Origin: Nigrospora sphaerica
Lineage: Eukaryota; Ascomycota; Sordariomycetes; Amphisphaeriales; Apiosporaceae
NCBI GenBank assembly: GCA_018287875.1
Contig: JAGVVL010000002.1
Span: 6,510,001-6,574,000, forward strand
DNA: 64,000 bases
Direction: 5' to 3'
Part shown: piece by piece, positions 45,659 to 58,308 of the stretch
Layout: each line of letters opens with the position of its first letter
Position numbering within the stretch: position 1 is the stretch's first letter
Translations under genes and position numbers: made by a program
Notes under the pieces: generated by a model
Told to the model about the DNA's origin: nothing
Databases searched by the model: none
The model's input: only the letters and a program-made list of their open reading frames with translations

Positions 45659-47192
45659 CTTGAGGGGGGCGCAAAGGCGGAGTCGAGGCGGCAGCACCGA
45701 GTCAAGGCCACGGGAGTAAAAGTTCAATGCGTGTCGTCGGGAAGGGGAGGGGGGAACGGAGCTGCCCAGGTTGGTGATGCGAGGGCGGTGGTGAAGAGGC
45801 GGGGAATTGCACGAAAGAGCTGAGCCGGGAAGGCGAGGTTTTGTACTGCCAGCACACAGCTACAACCAGCTAGCTAGCTGCCAGGTGGGAAGTGGGAAAA
45901 CAGCCAGCGCAGGGTCTCTCGTGAGATGGGCCCCTCCTTGCTCTGCCCCTCGGTCTGCTTGCATGCGGTGGGCAGGACGACAGGTAGGCTTGAAACAAGA
46001 CTCATGGGGCCGGTAGCTAAAGGCGGGAAAGCTTGGCGTGCATCACTGCGGTTCTGTCTATATCTGGGCGGCACCTGGAGCCAATCACTCCGGCTTCGTC
46101 TCGTGCTGTTTGGCCCATGTCTTTCCTAGCGTGCTAAGCTTGGGTTTGGTCGATTCGGGGGCGTCTGACGATTCAGGGGGTTCGACCGGACGATTGGGTG
46201 GAGCTTCGGTGCTGTGGAATCCTGTATGAGGATACAGGGCGTACGCAAGTGCAACGCCCAGTTCCCGGCCGGGATGCCGGCAAATAACCTTCCTTACCAG
46301 CTCAGCTTTCCTTCTCTCCGCTCGAGGGGGAAACGGTTGTGAACAGAGCGGAGCCAATACCGGGCCTTTTCAACGGGCCTGCTGTGTAGCATCGATGGAA
46401 GCTGGTTAGCCGGGCCCCCGGAGAGTTTGTTGCCTGTCATACAAATGGGGCATAGGGAAAGCAGCGACGTCGGTGAGCGCTGATCAACAGCGTCTCTATA
46501 CCTGCATACTACATATGCGAACCCCCACTGACTGCCTGCCCCTTATGGTGCTAATCACTCGAGCAAAAGGAATTATTAGACGGATATACTGCGCCTTGTC
46601 CCTGGAGTGGTGTACATGTATGTACTTGGTATTCTCCAAGGCTTGGGGCTGCCTGTCAATCGGGATATACAAACATGCCGACTCCGTCGTGTCGTTTGAA
46701 CCGTCAAGTAGGCACATACGTAAGTGTTATACTACTACTTGTAGAAATCCACTTTGCTACTTCGCAACACTACGATGGTATATACTCAGTCGAGTATCCC
46801 CTCAGCAAAAACTGCCTACTTCTCGGCCGGATAGGAAACGCGTAATAGGTCCATCAATCCGCGGATGCGTGCCCCGTCTTGCCCATCCGAGTTGCTCGTG
46901 TTCGATGGTGGGGGTTTCGATGCGGGGCTGTGATGGAAAGCGGTCAAGCCAAACCTCAACGCTAGCCTGTGTCCACCGGAAACCGCGGCAGAATCCAGGT
47001 CCCACTAAATTTTTTACAGACTGTGAACCACGCGAACGGACGCTGAAGTCCCGGCCCTTTGGCTACCGACCCATTCCTTTCCAAGGAACCATTTGCCCCG
47101 GGAGTGAATCCGCCGCGCACGAAGCAATAAGAGGAATCCCGGTGTATTGCTTGTCCTTGGAACATTACTACAGATATCGCCCTCCCGCCGTC
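45659..47192. other. divergent intergenic, 1.5 kb
   Basis: Shared 5' region of phospholipase D (-) and ESF1 (+). An open frame runs into ESF1 from 46473, but the sequence before the ESF1 ATG is not protein-like. No other gene seen. Confidence 0.55.
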
Positions 47193-49299
47193 ATGGTCAA
47201 AAAGCCCTCCAAGCAGAGCGGCGCAGGCCCGTCTGCGCCCAAGGTTGGCGACGCCCGATTCGCCAACTTCCAGACCGACGAGAGGTTTCGCCTGCCATCC
47301 AAAAAGCTGGGAAAGACGAAGATTGACTCGCGCTTCTCGCGCATGTTGAAAGACGAGCAGTTCACTAAGGCTGCGACGGTCGATCGATACGGAAGAAAAG
47401 TTGAAGCCGACGCCAAGAAAAAAGCGCTGAAGAATCTGTACGATGCCTCCGACGACGAGGAAGACGAGGGGGAAAATGACGAAAAGGAGGATCGCACGGT
47501 GGAACGCGAATTGGAGAAAGCAAATGCCAAGTACGACCCGGCTCGTGGCGGTGGTTTCTCTTCCTCGGAGTCGGACTCGGACTCGGACGATGAAGATGAC
47601 GGCGGTGACGACGACGACGACGAAGGCGCCCAGGTGGAAGCCGCCAGCAGCATTCATCGCCTGCGCGACGAAGAGGCCGAGGTCGAAACTGGCGAAGTGA
47701 CGCGACGACTGGCCGTCGTGAACATGGACTGGGATCACGTCAAGTCGACCGACTTGATGGCTCTTTTCTCGAGTTTTGTTCCCGAAGGCTGCAAAATCGA
47801 GAGCGTCTCGGTCTACCCCAGCGAGTTCGGCAAGGAGAGGATACAGCGGGAAGAGCTCGAAGGCCCGCCAAGGGACATTTTCAAGAATGGCTCCAAACCG
47901 GACGACGACGACGAGTCCGACAACGGCACTGGAGCCGATGAGAGCGACGAGGATGAAGACGATAAGATCAAGCAGGACCTGATCGAAGAGGGGGATGCCG
48001 ACGACTTCAACAGCGACGCTCTCCGGAAGTACCAGCTGGATCGGCTACGCTACTACTACGCCGTCGTTGTCTGCGACAGCGAGGCGTGCGCCGAGAGCAT
48101 CTACAAGGCCACCGACGGCACCGAGTACCAGACCTCGTCAAATTTCCTCGACTTGCGCTTTGTCCCCGACGATGTGACTTTTGACGATGAGCCACGTGAC
48201 ACATGCACTGCCGTACCGGCATCCTACCGACCCACCGAGTATATCACAGACGCTTTGCAGCACAGCAAAGTCAAGTTGACCTGGGAGTAAGTTTCCCCAG
48301 GCTCTATTGCGAGAATAAACTAGGGCCGCACACTGACAATATACCAGCATGCATCCCGAGGAGGCGACGCGCAAGGAGGACATCAAAAGAGCCTTCAGCG
48401 GGAGCCGTGCCGAGCTGCAGGAGAACGACTTGAGGGCCTATCTTGCCAGCGACAGCGAAGACTCGGACGCCGGCGGCGACGAAAACGAACAACGGGTTGC
48501 CGATGAGGGTGAGCCGAAACTGAGCAAGAAAGAACTGGCTCGTAAAAGAATGCGCGAGGCGCTAGGCCTGGGTACCGAATCGTCTACAAAGCCTTCCAAG
48601 GCCGAAGCAACCGGCGAGATGGAGGTGACGTTCTCGCTTGATGACGAGGACGGCAAGGGCTCGAAACAAAAGTCGGAACAGGAGGAAACCACAGTGGAAA
48701 AGTACATCAGAAAAGAAAAGGAGAGGAAAGCGAGAAAGAAGGAAAGAGTGCTGTCCAAGCGCGAGGGCGCCGATACCGTCGAGGTCGCCCCGGCGGAGAA
48801 GGAGGAGGGGCCCGGCGACCTCGGCTTCGACGATCCGTTCTTCACTACGGACAAGCCGGTCAAGGTGTCCAAGAACACGCAGAAGAAGGAGGAGCGCCTC
48901 AAGAAGCGGGCGGCCAAGGATGCCGAGGCCGCCGAAGACGCCGCCGAGAAGGCACGCCTGGGCAAGTTCCTGACGGACGACCGTGCCGGCGCGGCGGGCC
49001 ACCTCGGCCACTTCAACATCAGCGAGATCGCGCGGGCCGAGAAGCAAAAGGCGAAGAAGGGCAAGAAGAGGAAGCAGAAGGGCGGCGAGGACCGCGGCGG
49101 CCTGCAGGAGGGCTTCCAGATGGATGTCGCCGACGACCGTTTCAAGAAACTCTTCGAGAACCACGAGTTCGCCATCGACCCCTCGGACCCCAAGTTCCAG
49201 CCCACGCCGGGCATGAAGACGCTGCTGGAGGAGCGGAGGAAGCGGGCCGGTGGCGAAGACCCCTCCACCCAGTCCAAGAAGAAAGCCCGAAGACAGTAA
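47193..49299 (+). CDS. ESF1: ESF1, nucleolar pre-rRNA processing factor
   Basis: Nucleolar protein required for 18S rRNA maturation and small-subunit assembly. Two exons, 47193-48286 and 48348-49299, 681 residues. The conserved N-terminus reads VGDARFANFQTDERFRLP and SRFSRMLKDEQF. An acidic block (about 85-150) precedes the NUC153/RRM-like core with RRLAVVNMDWDHVKSTDLMALFSSFVPEGCKIESVSVYPSEFGKERI. A second acidic insert follows, then LRYYYAVVVCDS and LDLRFVPDDVTFDDEP. The exon join gives KLTWDMHPEE, a family hallmark. The C-terminal half is Lys/Glu-rich coiled coil, ending with the NUC153 box FQMDVADDRFKKLFENHEFAIDPSDPKF and a basic tail KKKARRQ. The ATG at 47193 (GTCATGG) is chosen over the longer open frame. 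Confidence 0.96.
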
Positions 49300-49652
49300 T
49301 CAGTATTGGTTTGTGTAATTATAGACAGACACACCGGCTCCGCCCATCCACATCCAGGCCCGTCACGAGGCCGATCCAAATCCCACTCTATGAGAACCCT
49401 GGCAGTGGGGGTGGCCCCATCATGACGAGGACGCTGCCCTCGGTAAGACGTATCCAGTGCGCTTTCGATACTTTTGTGAAGATCCGAGTACAGGAAGACT
49501 TGCTGGGGATCCGTGGTTTTATTGGTTCCTAGTAACAGATACGGGTGAGGGTGCCCCCGACCACTACGACCCGGATATCCGACCACGGCTGGCCACGTGG
49601 CCAAGGACAACTGTTGCCGATTCCGCCGGCCTACCGCACGACCCTATCACCG
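49300..49652. other. convergent intergenic, 0.35 kb
   Basis: 3' flanks of ESF1 (+) and the zinc-cluster regulator (-). Nothing else seen. Confidence 0.6.
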
Positions 49653-51771
49653 TCATTGAATAGTTGAGCCGTCATGCCACAGCTTATCGAGAATGACAAC
49701 TTCGGCTTCGAAGCTGGAGCCAGGGGTCGCCCATCTCCGGAGCTGGGTCGTCACCAGGTGGTGCAACGGCTGCAGTGGGGGCACAAGATGGCGCAGCGGA
49801 GGATGGCCCCAGGCTGTGCGGAGGACGACGAAGCAGGCCATGCAGCCGTGCGCGATGGACCACAGATCGCTGGACCTCCTGTCGAGCATCTCGGCGGCGT
49901 TGTATATATAGGCCACGCACGATTCGATACAGACTTGGCAGCGGTTTAGGACGACGGGGGGCAGTGCCAGGCCCGGCTCCTCGGCCACGGCGGCCGCGTA
50001 CATGACGAAAGGCCTGTGAATGAGGTGGCGCGCCTCGTAGTACCGGATCCGTAACGCCCGACCGCGGTTGCTAGCGACGGGGTCGATGCCTACTGGGGGA
50101 CGTAGGTTCTCGGGCATGGAGAAATACCATTGCTCGAGTTGGCGGTTAAGCTCGCCGCTCAGGGCCAGCAATCCCGACATTGCGAACCCCTGCCACACTC
50201 TGATAGTGCCTCGTGGATCATCCAGGGATGACACCTGTTCGGTAGCCCCGGGGCTGTAGAGCGAGCTGTGGATGCGGTTGAGAAGGCGTTGGAGGGCGAT
50301 CTCGGCCACGAAGCCCATCGTCTCATCCCCGTCCGCTGGGCCTAAGCTGCTCGGCAAGGGCATGCGGTCGGCCAGCGGTTCGACACCGCTTCGCGCAACA
50401 TCGAGCTCAGCGGCTCTCTTGCTGTGAAGAGTCAGTGCAACTGTCTCGAGAGCTGAAACGGCTGGCACTCACCAGTCCACCAGGAAGCAGAGCCAGAACA
50501 CTCTTAGTTCCTCGTCGCTACAGTCAGTATACGAAGATTTCCTTCTGTGGGTTTAGGCGTGCCAGCAGGAAATGGTCAGTTAAAGGTGGCGATGGGAAGG
50601 TGGACACGGTTCGGCTCACGCATGCAGACGGTGGAGAAGCCCCTGGGAAGCAAAGCAGGCCAGCCTCCAGCAATGCAAAGGCCGGCCCAGATACCCAAAA
50701 TAAGAAGAGCACAGCAAAAGCGCCTGGCACACAGCCAGGCTTGGGGTGAAGGACCAAGTATAGTTGGACAGGACGATGCGCATCGCGGGCTCGAAGAAGG
50801 ACGACGCCAGAGCTCCGTCCCTGTCGTCGACACGGCCGTCTGGCGTCTGCACGGCAATGCTTCCGAGGGCGTAGACGCAAAGACTTATGGCGACTTCTAT
50901 ATCGCCGGAAAAGCCCGGGGTGGCGAGCTTGCGCTGCCAGGAGCGGAGTTGCTGCTCGCTGAACAAGGGCTGCTGGGGATGTACATGGAGGAAGTAGGAG
51001 GCAAGAAGTGCGTCCGAGGCTTCCTGGTCGAGAAAGGGCCACTGGGCCGGGTTCCCCGAGACGCTGTCTAAACCCAGTGGAAGGGGAAGGGCCTCCTCTA
51101 AGGCGTAGAAATAATCTCGAGGATAGTGTCCAACCTGGTCTCGGACAACGGGCAAGGCGAGCAGAGTACTGGCCACAGCCGTGTGGCCGCCGGGTATGAG
51201 AAACTGGTGAATCTCCTGCGCGCCGTCGTCGGGTCGCACGAGGGTGTCGTGGTAACCAGGCGTACGGGGGGCGGCGGGCGGAGAGATGTGATCCGAACCG
51301 TAGGCAGAGGAGAAGGCCGGGCTGGACTGGGAAGACAGGTGCTGCTGTAGTTGCTGACCCTGGCGTTCAAGCAGGGCCTCGATCCTGGCGAGGCGGTCTA
51401 CCACAGCCAAGGGGCTGGCATCTTCTACCCTAGATATCCGACTGGCTATTAGCAAGTCTCATCGCGTCACCGTGGAGAGCATAGGAGCCGATTCGTGTTC
51501 TTTACCTGTCAGCAGGGAGCTCCTTGTAGACGCAGTCGGCCTTTGCGTCCCGGCAAGTCGAGCATGGAGTTTGTCCATCACACCGCCTCTTCCTGTATCT
51601 ACCATGAACACCGTCAGCCATGCCGAATGACCTGCTCATGGGGACCTCCGCATACCTGCAAAAATCACAGGCTAGAAGCGCTCCTGGAAGTAACGAGATG
51701 TTAGATTCGGTTACACCCGGCGTCGAGAGAGAAGGGAGAGGGGGGGGTGAACTTTTCCGGGTGTAATTCAT
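49653..51771 (-). CDS. Zn2Cys6 transcription factor with fungal-specific TF domain
   Basis: DNA-binding regulator. Five exons: 51771-51656, 51598-51506, 51429-50620, 50544-50470 and 50421-49653, about 620 residues. The zinc cluster is C35-x2-C38-x6-C45-x5-C51-x2-C54-x6-C61. Intron 1 (57 bp) splits it after the second Cys, and only acceptor GGTAG at 51599 restores the x6 spacing. A linker plus short coiled coil (VVDRLARIEALLERQGQQLQQ) leads into the fungal transcription-factor domain, with HVHPQQPLFSEQQLRSW, SDEELRVFWLCFLVDC and EQWYFSMPENLRPPV. An acceptor 12 bp upstream of exon 3 is also in frame and would add four residues. Target genes are unknown. Nothing nearby looks like a cluster it would control. 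Confidence 0.9.
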
Positions 51772-54700
51772 GGAGCCGCAAGGGAGGTGTACGGGGTGGT
51801 ACGGGATGGTGAGCGCTTGGTCTTTTCCTTTGTCCTCTATACAACCACCGTTCCAGCAGACCCGAACAGGGCCAGGCGCGAGGGTCTATATGTGCAGCAA
51901 AGCGACAGGAAACAGGTGTACGCAGGCGGCGAGGCCAGGGTGTGTCGCCTATCTTGGAAGTCGGCGGGCCGTGTAAATCGCCGGCCTTGCTTAGATATGC
52001 GAGGAATATTGCTCTGCCTCGGAATATATATACGCCCTTGCCCCCTACCGGTTTGAATCCGCCACCTGGGTATTCGAGTGTGCAAGCAGCGACAAGAGAA
52101 GAGCCCGTCAAGCCCTGGGAGGACTTCTGCTGCCCATCACCCGAGCATGCATAACCTTCTCCGTCCGCCCGCAGACACTTGGACACGAGGAGAGAAGATG
52201 TAAGTAAGTACGTATCCTCGGCGTTGGGCCAGAGGTTAGGTAGTAAGTAGCAGGCAAGGTATGGCGAGGCTGGGCGGTGACCAAGCAAGATCAACAGGGC
52301 ATCGTTGCTGCATCGCTACCGGCCAATAGATCACCGGTAGTGAGGGTGGGATCGTGCCCTTGTCCATTGCTGACATATGCAGCGTCCACTAACGCTTGGC
52401 ATCATGGCCGGCTTCTGTTGTACGTGCACTCGGTAGGACAATCAGTACCGAATAGGCGAGCCGCTGGCTCCACACAGCTGGACAAGAAGCCCTGAATCGT
52501 GTCGTTGGGCGGAAAATGGAGGAAGAGGAAAAGGAGGGGGATGGTGGCGGGATGTGAAGAGGTCTGAAGAAGTGCAAATCCCGCGGTGCCGGGTTGGGTC
52601 TCCCGGGGGGTTTCGTCATTTCTCTATCTGCTAGTATCTTGCATGGCAGGTACGCACGTTGTCACTCCATCGTATAAGGCAGGCACGCGTGCGCGTGGAC
52701 GCCGTTCTCATGTGCTCCATCCCATCCCGTCGTCCCCGACCGTCCCCGACCGTCCTCGTTACCGTTCATAATGTCATGATATTTCGATGGATGCCATGGA
52801 GCCCCGGCAAGGCCCTCCCATACCCTTATCTCATACGCCCGCCTCCGAGAAAGTGCAGGAAATACGGCAGGGAGTTGCCCAACACCTCGCGGCCGCCCTC
52901 GGTCTCCAGAATATAGTTGGCGGTTGACCGCGGCGTCGGCGTTTGCCTGTTGATTCTCGGCATATGTTTCTCTAGGCGAAAAGCGTACCGCCTTTCTCCG
53001 AACCGAGTCCAGGCCGCCACCACCACCACCATTACCACCGCCCGTACCACCGCCCGCTCCGGCATTCTGCATTGGGGGGGTCGCGTATGCCGGGCCTCTA
53101 CGGGATTTGCTTCTCTACCCTAGGCCAATCCGTGCTTGCTCCCCCCCGTCACGCCACGACACGCCGACAGCTTGTTGATTTGTCAACCCACACCCGCCTG
53201 TTCGACAAGAACGACTGACTGCATTGCATCCCTCACCCCCTGGCCGCTAACGCCACTCATTCCGCGCACTACGGCGATCGCGTCATCGTGGCTTTCCCGC
53301 GTTCGTGCTCCAGTGCGGTTCGGCCGACTGATCCAAGGCGCCCCTTATGCCTCTCGCCCACCGTCCGCAGTCGATAATGACTCTTCTGCTGTCTACCTAC
53401 GTCGGCCGCCGCGGAACTACACCGTCTCCACCCGGTGGCTTTGTCCTCACGTATTCCTGTAGGGTCGCGGGCTTGTACCAGCCAGTACCCCCATCGCTAG
53501 AGCTTACGCCCAGAGCTCTCCACTGGCCGTCCACGCAATGGCATTTCCAGATTCCACATTTCCGTGTGATTCCGCATCGCCACATCACTTGCCATGACGA
53601 TAAGTACTAGCAACTCCATTGGGCTCATCAGGCCGCCTGCTTCTTCGTTATACGGGTCTTGGTTTGGCTTTCTCCAACTCTGGCGGAGTTGTGTGCTTCG
53701 TACTTGCTTACCTAGGTACTCACAACAAAGTATTGAAGTGAGATTTGCCTCTTTATATGGTACGTAGTATCCCATACGATCGTCGGCCCTTGAGGCACCC
53801 ACTTTTGTACCGTTTCCACACGCAAGTGAGCATCACCAGTGAAGTCCGCATTGACAACAAGGAAACTCGCATGGTGCTGTGGCAGTATTCTCGGCTTACG
53901 CGCTGCAACTGACGCCTCACTGTCGTTTGCCGGCGTCTCCGATTCTTGTCGTGAGTCAGGGGAAGCCTTGTTCCTCTGCCACTTGCCACCAGGCAGAGCA
54001 TCTAGACAAGCTCCTCGGCGTGCCCGCCGGGTGAAGCGGCAGCATGTGGGAGTGAGACGTGGGTTTTCGTCGCCTCCGTAGAAGACTGAGCAAGCGCTCC
54101 CAGCTACCATCTTCGTCGCCTTTGCTACCGGTCTTCTTAGAATAAAAAAAGGAAACCAGCCGTGGGAAGGGAAACTCATGCCACGTCACTACGCAGCCGA
54201 ACATTATCTTAAGAAACAATGTATGCCGGCTTCCTGTCCCTGGCCGGGGCATTGCCGAAATTGGCCAGCGGTTGGACATAGGTCCACGGCGCAGGGGTTC
54301 GTCTGCCTAGGGCGACCGGTATGAGAGCTTAGAGCGCTCTTCTCATCGATACCCCATGTCCATACAAGACTCGCACGCCTTTTATCCTCCTCTGTGGATC
54401 TCGTAGATGCTTTCGTTGCGCCGGACCCCATGCGTCCTCGGTTGGTATGGAGTGCCATGAGAGAGGTGTTTTGTCAGCATCCGAGGACCACTGACGGTTG
54501 CTTATTTGCCCCTAAGCACCGGCAACACTGGGCAACGGCTATGATGGCACTGTTACGAGCTTGTATAAAAAAAGCCGAGAGATTCAGCTGGAGTCATGCT
54601 GTCCAATCTAGCGCGTGTGTAGATTGTTTTTCTGGGCGATGACGAAAGGATGGGATACCTTACCGGCGGTCTGATCGACCTTCACCCGGCGTGCCCAGAG

Positions 54701-54963
54701 CAGCGTTCAGCGAAGCCGTCAGTCGGCCTGCCCATCTCTGAGTGCTGGGTCCTGCAAGAGGCGGCATCCGCACCATGAGGTCCTGTCATCTATGTGGAGG
54801 GCACACAGCGAGCCGGCGTAGGGGGCCGTGCCGCTAGTGCGTTCCACAGCGCCTTCTACCCGAGACGCTTGGGCAGCAGGCTGCACCGACGCGGGGGCGA
54901 GGATCCGGCCGGGGCGCCTTTTTCTTGGCCACTCGGGGGCCCGGGCAGAAGCCAGACACGGAG

Positions 54964-54990
54964 CTGAACCTGAACCTGACTGAACCTGAG
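54964..54990. repeat. short CTGAAC tandem repeat
   Basis: Four imperfect CTGAAC-type units in 27 bp. Confidence 0.8.
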
Positions 54991-55279
54991 CCCGAATGAT
55001 CGATCGACTTTGAGTGCGAACTAAGGCCGGCGGCCAGAAACTGGAGAGAAAGAGAGCATCCCGGGCAATGCGGCTCCCCGCGCGGGCCTGGGATCGCATC
55101 TCCGACGAGGCGGGAGGGGGGCGCAAAGCGGTGCCGCGGAGCCGCGGGCCAGACCAGCTGGAAGCCAGCGCAGGTACCCGGAAGAGTCCGCTGGCTCAGG
55201 GGGCGGGCCGTTTCAGGCCACCCCTCCCAGGCCACTGCCCGCGAAGGACCGGAGTGTGGTGCAACGCAGAGGTTGTGCC

Positions 55280-55316
55280 GTGTGTATGTGTGTGTGTGTG
55301 TGTGTGTGGTGTGTGT
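55280..55316. repeat. (TG)n microsatellite
   Basis: TG repeat with an early TA interruption and a GG interruption near the end. It is similar in kind to the GT repeat at 3.35 kb. Confidence 0.92.
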
Positions 55317-57385
55317 TGCTTGTGTGAGAGGGAGGGGGTAAGGACGGCGGCAGGGCCAGAAAAGCAGCCATCAAGTTTGCTCAGCCCTGGGGCCCTGAAA
55401 CCGTTGTGTATACCTGCTGCACCAAAGCCCTTAGCCACAGAGCGAAGCGACTGCCGGCACGTCGCCGGGATCCTGCAGCCCGTCTCCTGGGTCTAACGTG
55501 GTTACGGAATGCTACATCACGTCGTGCGCGCAAGGTGCGGCAGAATTACTTGCTTTGTGTATCGTGCTATTTGTTTGTGCCGTTGCTTTTCTGCGTGCGA
55601 CGTGCGCACGTACGTTTGGGGTAGGGAAGGGGGGGAGAAGAGGTAGGTATTGGGATGCTGTTGGTACACAGCTTAGTTTGGGCGCCAGCAACAGCATGAT
55701 CTGCAAGTGTGGTCTTGTCGGGCGATGGAATGGAAGGGAGGAGCCGTCATTTCGCGTGGGGAATGGATCTGGAGGGTTAAGTAGGTAAAAGGTGAGGTAC
55801 CCATTGATGTGCAGGGACTTGCCGATCTGGCGCTGTGGGACGAGCGATCGCAGGATGACTTCACGGCGACGTAACCCGAAGGGAAGACGCTCACCATGAA
55901 TGGGCGCAACATCACGATCAGCTCCCCAAGTCAATATACCGAAAGTAGGTAGGGAGGCATGCATGTAGGCCGACAGCCCGGTTGCCTCGCGCATCGGAAC
56001 GAACGAGTGGAAAGGAAGAGAGACAAGCAAACACCACGTGGAATGAGAGCGCAAACCTAAGAAAAGGTAACTTGGTTTGTCCCCCTCCCCCGGTTTGTCT
56101 GATGAGAGTCTCTGAAACGTCCCAGCACCGGGAGGAACAGGGTTCTTCTAGCACCAATCAAATCCGTGGTCCCGTGGCCCTCGCCCAATGGTACCTTGCA
56201 GAACCCCTTCTTTGGGGTCTTTCTTTCTTTTGAAATCATTTTCTGTCCGTCTCCCATACCATTTCTCCATCGGCCGGATCGGGCTGGGCTGCAGTAGCCC
56301 GGGCCTTGGCAGGGCCCCCATGCCCAAGCAGCTTCGGTAAGTACTTTATCTCATCTTCGCAGGATGGACGGGGGGATCCATTTTCCCACATTATCCTCCC
56401 GTGCATCCGCTAGTCAACCCCTACCAGCGGCATTTTTTGCCCTTCTCGTCTTCTTTGCCGCTCGCTCGGGGCGCCTCCCTAAGGGGATCGATGTCTAACA
56501 GGCATCGGATGACTTAATCAAACCCCCAAGGACCTCGTGCCAGGTGCCTATGATTACTGTCCGTCCGTCCATCGTACCCCTGGGCGGGCGTGTTTCTGCT
56601 CGCATGCCGACTGTGCCGCACAATTGTGACATCAATACTACTGCGCATCTGCTGGCTAGGGCCGACGCCAGATTGCCTACTGCACACGCCGAGTTACCCA
56701 GAGGCAGGTAATAAGATGGGCTCAAACAGGCAGGCGGAAAAGGCAGAGGTACCTGGTAATGAGGACATGTAATTCGATACCCCGGGCAGCCATGTATCTT
56801 CTATCCGTCAGCTATCACCGAAGAAGGCCGACCGGGTTGCTAGCTTCCCCTGGGAAGACACGCGAGAGGGTATGTAGCGGTATCGGTTCTCGGGATCCGT
56901 CGGATTCTCGCCTCGCTCCTCTCCCAGGGCCGCCCTGGGGACTCCCAGTCGGGCCCGGCGAAAGGAAGGGGCGTGTTCGTCTGATCGCATGAAAGGGCCT
57001 GGGTCCAATCCCGTGTTATGCAAGCAGGAGAGCTGCGAGCCCTGAGCCTGAGCTCGAGAGGTGTCACGTCGTCAAAATGAGCAAAACCCGCCCCCCACCC
57101 ACAAGTCACTTACACGCCCGCCTCTGCCCCCCGGACTATAATACCGACGCCTGCGCCGGCTCTCCCCCGTGGGAACATCCCTCCTGCTGTCTGTTGTTCG
57201 TCTCCGCCCTTCCTTTTCTCTCTCTAGGCTCCCCGTCTTTGCGCCGTCCGCTCACTTTTCGCGTTTGCCCCTCCTTTACACCGCGGTACGCGCACCCCTC
57301 TCTTTGTCTTTTTCCCTCGCCTTTCTCACCGACTCGGGTGATTGGACCCGTCTACCCATCGTCCCGTCCACGCCTGCGGCCCAAG

Positions 57386-58308
57386 ATGCTGTTCCCCGCC
57401 GTCGTCGCCATGGCGGCCCTCGCCGGCCCGGCCCTCGCCGAGCCCTCCATGCGCTTCTCCCGGATGGCAACCCGCGACCTGCTCGGCCTGGGGCGCCGTG
57501 ACAACGACGCCGCCTACGCGCCCGCCACCACCTTCTGTGGCGTGGGTACCACTTGTGCCGAAGCCTGCGGTGCTGGCTACGATATGTGCGGCAAGATCCC
57601 CGAGCAGACCCGGTGCTACAACCCCGCCGCTGGCGAGTCTTGCTGCGCCGAGGGCCGTAAGTTTGCCATCCCATCCTGCCTTCCGGCCCGCTTGCCTCGA
57701 GCATACGTGAATGCTGACCCGCGTGCCGTCCAGTGTCCTGCGAAAAGGGCTACTCTTGCTCTGCCAAGGGTGACATGTGTCTTCCTGGAGAAGCCTTGGC
57801 CGTCCCCAGTGCCCAGTACGCTGTCGCGGCCATGAGTACCGCGCCTGCTGCCGTCAGCACCGCGCCGAGCGCGGAGCCGACCACATCGCCCGTCCCCTCG
57901 TCCAGTAGCCTGGCCACCACTTCGTCAACCGTGGCCACCACCTCGGCGACCCTGTCCCAGTTGTCCGTCCTGTCCGTAGCCAGCAACAGTGCCAGCCTCA
58001 GCAGTGCCAGCCTCAGCAGCGCCAGCACCGAGGAATGCACCGAGACGACAGCCGTTGTTGTCGTGCCCACCCCAATCGGCGCCAACACCACTGTCCCCCA
58101 GACCGATGCGACAGGGACCAGTGCCTCGCAGACCATCCAGTCAACCCTCATTCACTCGCCCTCAGGCTCCCCTCCGGTTCCCACGGCCTCGAATTCCACC
58201 ACGGCTTCGACCCCCAGCGTCGTCCCGGCCAACTCCGCCAACGGCCACCACGGCGCCGCGCTGGCCATCCTCCTCGGAGCTGTGGTTATCCCCGTCTTCG
58301 CTCTCTGA
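57386..58308 (+). CDS. GPI-anchored Cys-rich, Ser/Thr-rich cell-surface protein
   Basis: Probable cell-wall or plasma-membrane glycoprotein. Two exons, 57386-57656 and 57734-58308, 281 residues. The signal peptide is MLFPAVVAMAALAGPALA (cleavage after about residue 18). A Cys-rich module (about 49-112) has about ten Cys in FCGVGTTCAEACGAGYDMC, TRCYNPAAGESCC and, across the intron, AEGLSCEKGYSCSAKGDMC. A Ser/Thr/Ala/Pro-rich stalk suited to O-mannosylation (about 120-255) includes a short SLSSASLSSAS repeat and isolated NxT sites (NTT, NST). The C-terminus has the GPI signal pattern, a small-residue ω region (SANG) followed by hydrophobic ALAILLGAVVIPVFAL. The module resembles fungal secreted Cys-rich surface proteins; I cannot name a specific function. 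Confidence 0.88.

Larger units (their letters stand above)
51772..57385. other. gene-poor region of about 5.6 kb
   Basis: No supported coding region between the zinc-cluster regulator (-) and the GPI protein (+). It contains tandem words at 52.7 kb (CGTCCCCGAC twice), a CTGAAC-type tandem at 54.96 kb and a TG microsatellite at 55.28 kb. The last 300 bp are CT-rich, a likely promoter and leader for the GPI protein. Frames of 80-250 codons occur but are compositional chance frames. A long promoter or non-coding transcript is possible. Confidence 0.5.

Noticed and set aside
46473..47192. Possible 240-residue N-terminal extension of ESF1
   Set aside because: The frame is open, but the sequence is not protein-like and ESF1 orthologs begin near the ATG at 47193, which has a good context.
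48438..49610. 390-codon antisense frame over ESF1
   Set aside because: Serine/Arg/Phe-rich shadow of Lys/Glu codons of ESF1, with no motif.
51593..51598. Acceptor CAG at 51593 for the zinc-cluster exon
   Set aside because: It would leave only four residues between the second and third cysteines. The acceptor six bases upstream restores the required six.
57077..57385. N-terminal extension of the GPI protein from an upstream ATG
   Set aside because: The extension is Pro/Ser/Arg leader-like sequence. The ATG at 57386 begins a textbook signal peptide.
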